Positions 43,482 to 51,412 of a stretch of DNA of 64,000 nt are shown here, in pieces; the first letter of the stretch is position 1; every line of letters starts with the position of its first letter. The stretch is from positions 16,005 to 80,004 of the forward strand of contig JAEYPP010000071.1 in NCBI GenBank assembly GCA_023410575.1. Reading direction: 5' to 3'. Below the pieces are notes generated by a model. The model worked only from the letters and a program-made list of their open reading frames with translations. It made no database searches and was not told where the DNA came from. This DNA is from Bacillota bacterium. Lineage in GTDB: Bacteria > Bacillota > Clostridia > Lachnospirales > Lachnospiraceae. A program made the translations under genes and the position numbers.

Positions 43482-43505
43482 ATTCCTCTCCTCCAATAAT
43501 ATAAA

Positions 43506-44612
43506 CTATGGTTGTAACCTCGTAAACTCAATACTTTTAAGTTCATAGCTGTTCTTTGCTTGCGATTTCAAATACTGACTGTGCTTTTCAGATACAATAT
43601 GTTTATTACATTGCCGGCAGAAAAAAATAGTATCCTTCATCTTCTTTCCAAACGACATCACTTTTACATCCATCTTGATATTATGTATTGGACACTTATT
43701 TATTTCTTCATCAATAGTATATATGATATCCGCATGTAAATCTTTTAGCTTACTAACTATCCCTGAACTACCTATGTTATCACTAGATAGAACTTGTTCA
43801 CCTGTACTTACTTCCATAATAGATACGTCACTTCTCAATTTTCTTCGTCCGTTGTATTCATATACTCTTATATAATTTTTCTTAGTCATGTAAATATGAC
43901 TGCACTCTGAACACTGTTTACCGTCAAGCTTTTCACTTATATTTGATATAGTAATAGTAATAAGTTCACCTCCACATATTGGGCATTCGCCACTGTTTTG
44001 GTAGGCTTTAACTTCATTTTCTATTAATGCTTCGAATGTCAATTTATCTTCTATTACCGATTTATGTTGCTTGTAACGTTGCTTTCCTTCTTTGATAACC
44101 TCATCAATAAGTTCATCAAATTTCATTCCGATTCTTTTCCTTGGTATTAAAATGGCATCCTGTTTCGAACGAGAGATGGATGTAAAAAGCATGAAACAAT
44201 TCTTATTTTTCTCAACACCTATGGTAATTGAAACATTATTTTCAACTTTAAGAAACTCTTCATATCTTAAAACAGCTATTTCACTATCTTTTAAATCTTT
44301 TTGGCAACACAATAAATATAAAAAAAGCGGCAACTTAGAGGTATTATATAAGTTACGTAACTTATCTTTATCATCCTGAGAAAACGAAAATAACCAACTT
44401 GAATACGCCTCATTCTTAGTACTAGCTTTAGGCTGTCTCGCATACTTAAAGAAAGCAATACATTCTTGCTTTGATGTATTGGTAAGTATTTTATATATCT
44501 GACGATTTTCTTCATCATTTAAAACCAATGCTGGGGAAGCATCTTCGTTATGTTGAAATATTGAACCCAATATTGCACCATAATAAAAATGATAATTTTT
44601 AAGTCTAGCCAT
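43506..44612 (-). CDS. Zinc-knuckle protein of the Z1/FRG island
   Basis: A 368-residue protein of no recognised family. The N-terminal 200 residues are helical and charged. Residues about 225-255 carry CPICGG and CSECSH pairs, and residues about 310-345 carry CPIH and CRQCNKH, so two zinc-binding knuckles are likely. The region between contains a KKNYIRVYEYNGRRKLRSD basic stretch. It is the first gene of the cluster with its own promoter and an AGGGGG/GAGG ribosome region before the ATG. Nucleic-acid recognition in a defence module is a guess from the zinc knuckles and its neighbours. Confidence 0.55.
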   Translation of the reverse strand: MARLKNYHFYYGAILGSIFQHNEDASPALVLNDEENRQIYKILTNTSKQECIAFFKYARQPKASTKNEAYSSWLFSFSQDDKDKLRNLYNTSKLPLFLYLLCCQKDLKDSEIAVLRYEEFLKVENNVSITIGVEKNKNCFMLFTSISRSKQDAILIPRKRIGMKFDELIDEVIKEGKQRYKQHKSVIEDKLTFEALIENEVKAYQNSGECPICGGELITITISNISEKLDGKQCSECSHIYMTKKNYIRVYEYNGRRKLRSDVSIMEVSTGEQVLSSDNIGSSGIVSKLKDLHADIIYTIDEEINKCPIHNIKMDVKVMSFGKKMKDTIFFCRQCNKHIVSEKHSQYLKSQAKNSYELKSIEFTRLQP

Positions 44613-44713
44613 TTAACCTCATCCCCCTGTATTTAATCCTTATAAGAGATTCTATCTCTAAATACCTTGCATTTATCAAATTAATATTTCTTTTCATATA
44701 TTTATTATCTACT

Positions 44714-44742
44714 ATTATATACCAATTACTTACAAATTACAA
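44714..44742 (-). promoter_or_regulatory. Promoter of the Z1/FRG island
   Basis: TTGTAA, 17-nt spacer, TATAAT on the minus strand, about 100 nt upstream of the first island gene. The gap 44613-45046 otherwise holds only the rlmD terminator and AT-rich sequence with no gene. Confidence 0.65.
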
Positions 44743-44903
44743 AGCTATTCTGTCATAATTATACAAATTTCCCCATTATGATTACATATGTTTTGACCTT
44801 TTCAATTCATAACAGGAATAACCTCACTCTATTGTTTTTTCATAAAAAATTCTTGCTTAATCCATTACAATCATCATACTTTTCCACTATCAAAAAGTAC
44901 AAA

Positions 44904-44941
44904 AATCGCACTTTCAACTTTTTATAGCCAAAAGTGCGATT
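44904..44941 (-). terminator. Terminator of the rlmD operon
   Basis: AATCGCACTTT/AAAGTGCGATT arms around a 16-nt loop, then TTTTTGTAC on the minus strand. It lies about 105 nt past the rlmD stop. Confidence 0.75.
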
Positions 44942-45046
44942 ATTCTTATAACATAGGATTTTCTTTACATAACCACCGGTACCAGCTGTGTTCCGACACT
45001 TACTGGAAAGTACTTATGGTAAAAAACTGTGCAAAATCAAAGGTTT

Positions 45047-46471
45047 CTAGATGTCTGCTCGACATAGTAATGCAACACTCTCCACATGTGTACTATGTGG
45101 AAACTGATCCACAGGGCGTACCTTTTTTAGCTGATACCCCTTTTCACACAAAGACTTCACATCTCTAGCTAAGGTAGCTGGATCACAAGAAACATAAACA
45201 ACTCTCTTTGGATTCATTGCAACAACTGTTTCAAGCAAGCTTTCCTCACAGCCCTTTCGTGGGGGATCCACAACAATTACATCTGCTGACATCGCGCCCT
45301 TGCTTTCTTTATATTTTTGAGGTAAAACGTCTTCTGCTGCACCAACAAAAAATTCTGCATTTGTAATCTGATTTAACAAGGCATTACGTTTCGCATCTTC
45401 GATTGCTTGCGGAATAATTTCAACTCCATAAACCTTTTTCGCTTTTTGCGCTAGGAATAGCGAGATAGTCCCGATTCCACAGTACAAATCCCATACAATT
45501 TCTTCACCATGTAAGTCAGCATAAGAAAGAGCTAGGTCATACAACTTCTTTGTTTGCACTGGATTGACCTGATAGAAGGATAATGGAGAAATCTGATACT
45601 TAATATCCCCCATTTGATCAATAATTGTAGGTTCTTTATATAGCGGAATTACCTGATTGCCTAATATTACATTCGTCTTTTCTTGATTCACATTCAAGCA
45701 TATACTCTCAATAACAAAATCATGTTGTTTTGAGTTTAATGCGAGTAATTTATCCAAAAGTAATTCTTGCTTTGTCAACTTCTTACCATTGATTACAAGG
45801 CAAACCATTACCTGCTTTGTTGTAAAACCAACACGGATTAATATATGACGTAATAATCCAGTATGAGATTCCTCATTATAAATTGCGATATTGGACTCTT
45901 TAATATAAGAGCGGATAGTATCAACAATCAGTTCATTGCTTTTATCCCCAATAAAGCAATGCTTCGTATCGATAATGGAATGTGTGCGACCAGCATAGAA
46001 TCCTATGACAACATCTTGATTTTGATTTTTTCCGACTGGATACTGTGATTTATTGCGATAATAATAAGGGTCTTCCATTCCTATGATTGGCTCCATCTCA
46101 TAATCTTTGATGCCACCAATTCGCTCCATGCAATTCTTAACCTTATTCTGTTTATACTCTAATTGCTTCTGATAGTCTAATTGCTGAATCTGACAGCCAC
46201 CACAGCGTGATGCAAGAGTACACTTTGGCTCTACACGAAATGTCGATGGCTTCACAATGGATTCGATCTTAGCATAGCCATAAGATTTCTTAGTTTTTAG
46301 AACTCGAACGATTAGTTCATCCCCTACAACTGCATCTTTTACGAATAAAGTAAAACCATGATACCTTCCAATACCCTCTCCCTCTGCACCAATATCCTCA
46401 ATCGTTACTGGTACACAGTCATTTTTCTGAGGAATTCCTTGTAAACTCTCTTTTTCACTTTTTAAAGCCAT
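45047..46471 (-). CDS. rlmD: 23S rRNA (uracil-C5)-methyltransferase, RlmD/RumA type
   Basis: A 474-residue TRAM-domain methyltransferase. The TRAM region spans about residues 12-70 (VTIEDIGAEGEGIGRYHG). The 4Fe-4S cluster cysteines are in CTLASRCGGCQ. The SAM domain has DLYCGIGTISL, and DPPRKGCEESLL plus YVSCDPATLARD with the catalytic Cys. Two such paralogues (RlmCD-like) occur in many Firmicutes, so the exact uracil target is not certain. It follows the YhaM-like gene by 35 nt and probably shares its transcript. Confidence 0.9.
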   Translation of the reverse strand: MALKSEKESLQGIPQKNDCVPVTIEDIGAEGEGIGRYHGFTLFVKDAVVGDELIVRVLKTKKSYGYAKIESIVKPSTFRVEPKCTLASRCGGCQIQQLDYQKQLEYKQNKVKNCMERIGGIKDYEMEPIIGMEDPYYYRNKSQYPVGKNQNQDVVIGFYAGRTHSIIDTKHCFIGDKSNELIVDTIRSYIKESNIAIYNEESHTGLLRHILIRVGFTTKQVMVCLVINGKKLTKQELLLDKLLALNSKQHDFVIESICLNVNQEKTNVILGNQVIPLYKEPTIIDQMGDIKYQISPLSFYQVNPVQTKKLYDLALSYADLHGEEIVWDLYCGIGTISLFLAQKAKKVYGVEIIPQAIEDAKRNALLNQITNAEFFVGAAEDVLPQKYKESKGAMSADVIVVDPPRKGCEESLLETVVAMNPKRVVYVSCDPATLARDVKSLCEKGYQLKKVRPVDQFPHSTHVESVALLCRADI

Positions 46472-46506
46472 TATTTCTAACTCCTCTTATAGATCTAGTA
46501 GGTAAT

Positions 46507-47451
46507 TTAATATTCTGATGATCTACGTACATTCGAATCAAATAATCGTTGGAAACCAAGCCACTCAGCCTTAGACTCGTCACTTTGTAATAGTTCTTTC
46601 ATTGTCTGAAGCTTTGCATCCATATTATCAGCCATACTCAATGCTAGTGCTTCTGCAAGCGCTGGTTTCTTAGGTGAACCATATTCTAATTCCCCATGAT
46701 GCGATAAAATGCAATGTAGGATTTCGCTTGACATCTTTACAGGAAATCCTGGAATTGTTTTCATACGTTCCTGAAGTTTTGCTGTCCCAATATAAATATG
46801 TCCTAGTAGATTGCCTGCATCTGTGTAGTCATTCTCAGGAAATGCTGACAATTCCTCTAGCTTCCCTAAATCATGGAACATTGCTGATACTAACAATAAA
46901 TCACGTTGTAAAAATGGATAATTATCTGCAAGATAATCTGCCATCTTAGTAACACCTAATGTATGCTCCAATAATCCACCCACAAATCCATGATGAACAC
47001 TCTTTGCAGCTGAGTGTTGTTTAAATCTCTTTATAAACTCTTTATCTTCAACATAAAAGCTTTGAGCCAAAGCCTTAATATGTGGTTCTTTTAATTTGTT
47101 AACATAAGTTAATAATTCACGATACATATCTTCAACATTTTTTTCAGTTGATGGCATGTAGTTTGCAACGTCATACTCACCCTCTTGGCATTTGCGGACT
47201 CTTTTCACATTTAATTGAAGAGAACCTTGAAATAAAGTGACCTGCCCTTCAATATGTATATAATCCATAGCATCAAAATGTTCAATTCCTGGACCTAAAT
47301 CCCAAACTTTTGCATCTTTCGTTCCTGTTTTATCTTGAACCAACATGGAGTAATAATTTTTTCCTGCCTTTGTTTTTAACACATTAAGTTGCTTACATAG
47401 ATAGGTCTCTTTAAACATTTCCCCATCTTTTAATTCATTTAAATATCTCAT
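46507..47451 (-). CDS. 3'-5' exoribonuclease YhaM-like (OB-fold plus HD domain)
   Basis: A 314-residue protein. The N-terminal OB-fold (residues 1-100; YSMLVQDKTGTKDAKVWDLG) binds nucleic acid. The HD phosphohydrolase domain (about 155-280) contains HHGFVGGLLEHTLGVTKMA, MFHDLGKLEELSAF and LSHHGELEYGSPK. This matches the YhaM family, which degrades RNA (and possibly DNA) ends in a metal-dependent way. It is followed by rlmD after 35 nt, so both may function in RNA metabolism. Confidence 0.9.
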   Translation of the reverse strand: MRYLNELKDGEMFKETYLCKQLNVLKTKAGKNYYSMLVQDKTGTKDAKVWDLGPGIEHFDAMDYIHIEGQVTLFQGSLQLNVKRVRKCQEGEYDVANYMPSTEKNVEDMYRELLTYVNKLKEPHIKALAQSFYVEDKEFIKRFKQHSAAKSVHHGFVGGLLEHTLGVTKMADYLADNYPFLQRDLLLVSAMFHDLGKLEELSAFPENDYTDAGNLLGHIYIGTAKLQERMKTIPGFPVKMSSEILHCILSHHGELEYGSPKKPALAEALALSMADNMDAKLQTMKELLQSDESKAEWLGFQRLFDSNVRRSSEY

Positions 47452-47595
47452 CTAGTTTCCCTAGCCTTTCTAATCTCAACCATATCTCTATTATACCCCA
47501 CTCGTACAAATATATAAAGCTTTAAATCATTGGGTAATTTACCCTTGAAAGCAAACAATAAAACAGCTTAGAACTTCCTTTGCGCGAAAGCGTGT

Positions 47596-47628
47596 GGCGT
47601 ATAAATTATGTTTAGCATCCTATACGCC
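47596..47628. repeat. Unexplained inverted repeat upstream of the YhaM-like gene
   Basis: GGCGTATA and TATACGCC, perfect 8-bp arms around a 17-nt loop, about 145 nt upstream of the start codon. It lacks a T-run, so it is not an obvious terminator. Confidence 0.35.
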
Positions 47629-47668
47629 TAACATTTCTTTGAGCAAAATGACATAAGTTTATATTAAA

Positions 47669-47720
47669 AAAAGCTATACTACAATGCTTGTCAATTGACT
47701 AACACTATAATATAGCTTTT
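47669..47720 (-). terminator. Terminator of the HtrA-like gene
   Basis: AAAAGCTATA/TATAGCTTTT arms enclosing a second hairpin (around CAATTG), followed on the minus strand by a T-run. It begins about 36 nt past the stop codon. Confidence 0.7.
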
Positions 47721-47755
47721 ATCTTTCTTCTATTTTAGCCTAAATGCTTATTATA

Positions 47756-49135
47756 TTACTTTTTAGATAAAGTAACGCTTAATTTCACCTCTTTAAGTTC
47801 TCCCTTCGATTGGCGAGCTACGCTAACTTTTATTGTTTCCCCTGGCTTATAGTTATTCAATATACTATTAAAATTAATGATGGAAGCTACTGTATAATCA
47901 TTAATGCCAGTGATGATATCGCCCTGTCGAATATCACCATTAAAAGCAGGTGAATCTTGAAGAACCTTTGTTACATAGATTCCTGCCTCTAGTTCATAGC
48001 TCTCTAATACAGAGGTTGGTATGTCCTGACCGGTAACTCCCAATAAGATACGATCATACTTATTCGTCAGTTTCTCAATCACTGACTTAAGTCTCGATAT
48101 TCCGACTGCTGTACTTATACTTGTTTCGGACTCATCTTTTAATATCTGAGTTATGATACCAACAATCTTACCATCCATACTGACAATAACGCCATTGCTA
48201 TCTATCGTATTCGTTATGTCTGTAGTAAATAAATCAAGTCGATTATCCATGATATAGTAAGAATTCCCCTTGCCAGTTATCATTCCCACTTCCATAGAAT
48301 TAGCATTGCCATTTGGTTGACCAAGTCCAATAATTGCTGAACCAACGGTTAAAGAATATGATTCTCCAAGATCCGCTGTTTTTATTACGGAAAGTTGGGT
48401 TGGCGTAATATCTTTTAATTTGATCGCAATTACTGCCAAATTATAATCTTTATCATAATTCCATAATTCTCCACGAACTACAACACCACTAGAAAAAGTA
48501 ATTTCGATTTCATTCGCTTCTTTTACCATGCTGTAATCGGTTAAAATCATTAATTCTGCGCTGTTCTCTCCAAGTATAATACCAGTTGCAGTTTTTTTCG
48601 ACTCAAACGGTTCGTCTGCCCAGTCTTCTTTATTCTCAATAGCAGTAATGGTTACTAAACTATTATTTACACTACTTGCCACCTTTTTTATATCGAGAAG
48701 AATTCTCTCATAGTCAGATATAGTAGCTGGTATCTTTTGCTCGATCACCGTAGGTTCTTGTGCTATCGATGGAGTTGGTTCTATTGTGATATTAGGTGTT
48801 ACCATTGGTGTCACTACAGGTGTATTCTCTGGTGTTACATTCGCTAAATTCTGATTACTTTGACCTGGTGTTTGTGTAATCTCCCCCAAATCCTCAGGTG
48901 GCTCTGATGGGAATAATATCTCCGCTCGTTGTGTTGTGTCGATTCCAAGTAACTTATTAATAAATCCTTCTGACTTAATAAAAACGATTCTCGCAACGAA
49001 CCCAAATATAGTAGCTAAACATATCGTACCGATGATCATTAATAAGATTTTTTTAATCTTATTTTTACGTCGAGGGATTACCTTTTCTTGAATAAACTTA
49101 AATTCATTCTCTGGCTTGGTACTATTTGTATCCAT
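47756..49135 (-). CDS. Degenerate HtrA-like protease with PDZ domain
   Basis: About 459 residues: a cytoplasmic N-terminus, one membrane helix (about 30-52), a Thr/Pro-rich linker (VTPENTPVVTP region), a trypsin-like domain (about 150-345) and a PDZ domain (about 365-455). Aligned by motif, the catalytic His position (TNNHVV in HtrA) reads TDYSMV, the Asp position (DLAV) reads NLAV, and the serine loop (GNSGG) reads DSNG. Thus His and Asp are lost and the Ser alone remains. It is predicted to be an inactive protease acting as a sensor or adaptor. It follows the two-component system and has OmpR-like direct repeats upstream. Start at 49135 by GGAGGACAGGT. Confidence 0.82.
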   Translation of the reverse strand: MDTNSTKPENEFKFIQEKVIPRRKNKIKKILLMIIGTICLATIFGFVARIVFIKSEGFINKLLGIDTTQRAEILFPSEPPEDLGEITQTPGQSNQNLANVTPENTPVVTPMVTPNITIEPTPSIAQEPTVIEQKIPATISDYERILLDIKKVASSVNNSLVTITAIENKEDWADEPFESKKTATGIILGENSAELMILTDYSMVKEANEIEITFSSGVVVRGELWNYDKDYNLAVIAIKLKDITPTQLSVIKTADLGESYSLTVGSAIIGLGQPNGNANSMEVGMITGKGNSYYIMDNRLDLFTTDITNTIDSNGVIVSMDGKIVGIITQILKDESETSISTAVGISRLKSVIEKLTNKYDRILLGVTGQDIPTSVLESYELEAGIYVTKVLQDSPAFNGDIRQGDIITGINDYTVASIINFNSILNNYKPGETIKVSVARQSKGELKEVKLSVTLSKK

Positions 49136-49223
49136 ACCTGTCCTCCAAGTTCTAATCATGATTTATTCGCACACTTGAACTACCTCTTAGTTCGAAAGAC
49201 TAAGTTTAATTTTACTACATACA

Positions 49224-49251
49224 TATGAACGAATTATGAAGAATTTGTAAA
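49224..49251 (-). promoter_or_regulatory. Three 11-nt-spaced direct repeats, probable OmpR/PhoB-type sites
   Basis: TTTACA, TTCATA and TTCATA on the minus strand, starting exactly 11 nt apart (one helical turn). They lie just past the histidine-kinase stop and about 90 nt before the HtrA-like gene. Confidence 0.5.
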
Positions 49252-49254
49252 CAA

Positions 49255-50655
49255 TCAGTCGCTTCTAGGAAGAGTAAATATAAACTCTGTACCTACTCCC
49301 TCTGTACTAATCACATTAATATTTTCCTTATGAGCTGTTATAATCTCTTTAGTTATGGATAGACCTAAGCCTGTTCCTTTTTTATCTTTGCCTCGTGAAG
49401 TATCCGTCTTATAAAATCGTTCCCATATTTTTTTCAAACTGTCTTTTGGAATTCCTATACCATGATCCTTGACTGATATAAACACTTTTGAACCTTTTTC
49501 TTGGCTTGCCACTAGTATTTGAGAATCGGTATTACTAAACTTAATTGCATTGTCGATTAAATTGTATAAAACTTGTTGAATCTTATCTTTATCTGCTTCT
49601 ACAAACGTTTCTTTCGCAGAAAATTCTAAATTCAGAATAATTCTCTTCTTTGTACAATATCCCTCAAAGGTTGTCGCTGTCTTACGTATTACCTCATTAA
49701 CATCAAAAGAATGAATATCTAACAGTGTTCCACTCTGATCAAAACTATTCAGTGCTAATAAGTTTGTTGTCAATTTTGTCAATCGTTCCGTTTCAAACAG
49801 AATAATATCTAAATACTTATTTTGCATTTCATACGGAATCGTTCCATCTACGATTGCTTCTGCATAACCTCGTATTGAGGTTAATGGAGAGCGAAAATCA
49901 TGTGAGATATTTGCAACAAATTTCTTTTGATAATCATCAAGACTTTTCAATTCTTCTGCCATAAATTGAATTGCATCGCCGAGTTCCTTATATTCGTCAT
50001 TAGAGTGAAGAACCAATTTTTCATCAAAATGTCCTTTTGCATACTCCATAGCAATTTTTTTGAGCTTATTCACAGGATAAATTGCAAAAACATAAATCAC
50101 CGCAAAGATAATGAGCAAAAATACTAAGAATATAATAAAAACTATATTAATAAAATCAAGATAGTAAACTGCATCTGCATGAACACTACTCATAGGAGTC
50201 AATACACAAACGTACCCTCGAATCGAATAATTAAATGGAATACTGACAATCACACTTAACATTGGCTCACTAAATGTTCCGCTGATCATGACATCACTTG
50301 TAAATGTTTTATCCAAAAATGTCGGCATTTTATCAATAATATTAGTTCCTGTCATACCTCCGTTGGAATCTAAAATAATCTGCCCATCCACATCAATGAC
50401 CCAAATTCGAACATCCAAAAACTTTCCAACATTGAGTAATTGATTTGTCATTTCTTGATAAGATAAATCCGACGAATAGTATGATGTCGCATATTCATTT
50501 ATTATCATCTCAGCCTGATTATAACACTGATCCTGATTGCGCTCTAATAGCTTGCGTTCCATACGATATCTTCCATACGTATTAAGTAAAAGCAACATCA
50601 GTACTGCAGAAAGAACATAACAGATAATCAGTTTTAGTAATGCCTTCCTCTTCAT
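49255..50655 (-). CDS. Sensor histidine kinase
   Basis: A 466-residue membrane kinase. An N-terminal helix (8-28) and a second helix (about 165-190) flank an extracellular sensor of about 130 residues with a DVRIWVIDVDGQIILDS PAS-like strand, followed by HAMP (about 190-240). The H-box is FVANISHDFRSPLTSIRGYAEA. HATPase motifs N (NLIDNAIKFSN), G1 (DHGIGIPKD) and G2 (GTGLGLSITKEI) are intact. It pairs with the adjacent OmpR-type regulator. The architecture is PhoR/ResE/WalK-like, and the signal is unknown. Confidence 0.92.
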   Translation of the reverse strand: MKRKALLKLIICYVLSAVLMLLLLNTYGRYRMERKLLERNQDQCYNQAEMIINEYATSYYSSDLSYQEMTNQLLNVGKFLDVRIWVIDVDGQIILDSNGGMTGTNIIDKMPTFLDKTFTSDVMISGTFSEPMLSVIVSIPFNYSIRGYVCVLTPMSSVHADAVYYLDFINIVFIIFLVFLLIIFAVIYVFAIYPVNKLKKIAMEYAKGHFDEKLVLHSNDEYKELGDAIQFMAEELKSLDDYQKKFVANISHDFRSPLTSIRGYAEAIVDGTIPYEMQNKYLDIILFETERLTKLTTNLLALNSFDQSGTLLDIHSFDVNEVIRKTATTFEGYCTKKRIILNLEFSAKETFVEADKDKIQQVLYNLIDNAIKFSNTDSQILVASQEKGSKVFISVKDHGIGIPKDSLKKIWERFYKTDTSRGKDKKGTGLGLSITKEIITAHKENINVISTEGVGTEFIFTLPRSD

Positions 50656-50685
50656 GAAAAAGCCACATCCTCTCCTTATATACGG

Positions 50686-51399
50686 TTAGTTCTTACGTAT
50701 CTCAAATTTATATCCAATTCCCCAGACTGTCGATAATCTCCATGCTGTATGGTCTTTTATCTTTTCGCGTAATCGCTTGATATGAACATCTACAGTTCTT
50801 GTATCCCCAATATATTCATATCCCCAGATATGATCTAGAAGCTGCTCCCTTGTAAATACTTGGTTAGGATGTACTGCTAAAAAGTAAAATAGCTCCAATT
50901 CCTTCGGTGGCATCTCAATCGGCTCTTGATAATACGTAACGGAATAATTGGTTTGATTAATTACCAAATCTGGATAAATTACGTAATCACCCTTTTCACT
51001 TGTGTCAATCTCGTTAGAAACAACATTAGTTGCTGTTCTGCGAAGTACTGCCTTGACTCTTGCCACTAATTCTTTTGAATCAAATGGCTTAATCATATAA
51101 TCATCTGCACCAAGTTCTAAACCTAATACTTTATCAAAGATTTCACCTTTTGCAGATAGCATGATAATTGGTATCTGAGAGGTTTTTCGTACTTCACGAC
51201 ACACTTCATATCCATCTATTCCTGGTAGCATCAAATCAAGTAAGATTAAGTTTGGTTGGAATTCCCTGAACTTAACAATCGCTTCCTCACCATCATAAAC
51301 AATTAAAGTATCATAACATTCCTTTGCTAAATATAATGAGATTAACTCCGCAATATTTGCATCGTCGTCTACTATCAATATCTTTTGCTTTGTTGCCAT
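50686..51399 (-). CDS. OmpR/PhoB-family response regulator
   Basis: A 237-residue regulator. The receiver domain has DDDANIAEL acidic pocket, LILLDLMLPGIDGYEV (phospho-Asp near residue 55), LSAKGE and the Lys in MIKPFD. The C-terminal winged helix has LELFYFLAVHPNQVFTREQLLDHIWG and TVDVHIKRLREKI. It is encoded between mutS2 (13-nt gap) and the histidine kinase (30-nt gap), so the three are one transcript. It probably controls the HtrA-like gene through the 11-nt-spaced repeats. Confidence 0.94.
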   Translation of the reverse strand: MATKQKILIVDDDANIAELISLYLAKECYDTLIVYDGEEAIVKFREFQPNLILLDLMLPGIDGYEVCREVRKTSQIPIIMLSAKGEIFDKVLGLELGADDYMIKPFDSKELVARVKAVLRRTATNVVSNEIDTSEKGDYVIYPDLVINQTNYSVTYYQEPIEMPPKELELFYFLAVHPNQVFTREQLLDHIWGYEYIGDTRTVDVHIKRLREKIKDHTAWRLSTVWGIGYKFEIRKN

Positions 51400-51412
51400 A
51401 AAACCCCTCCTC

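Noticed and set aside
44613..45046. Possible attachment site or IS remnant at the edge of the Z1/FRG island
   Set aside because: No direct repeat, tRNA gene or transposase remnant was found flanking the island; only a promoter and the rlmD terminator are visible.
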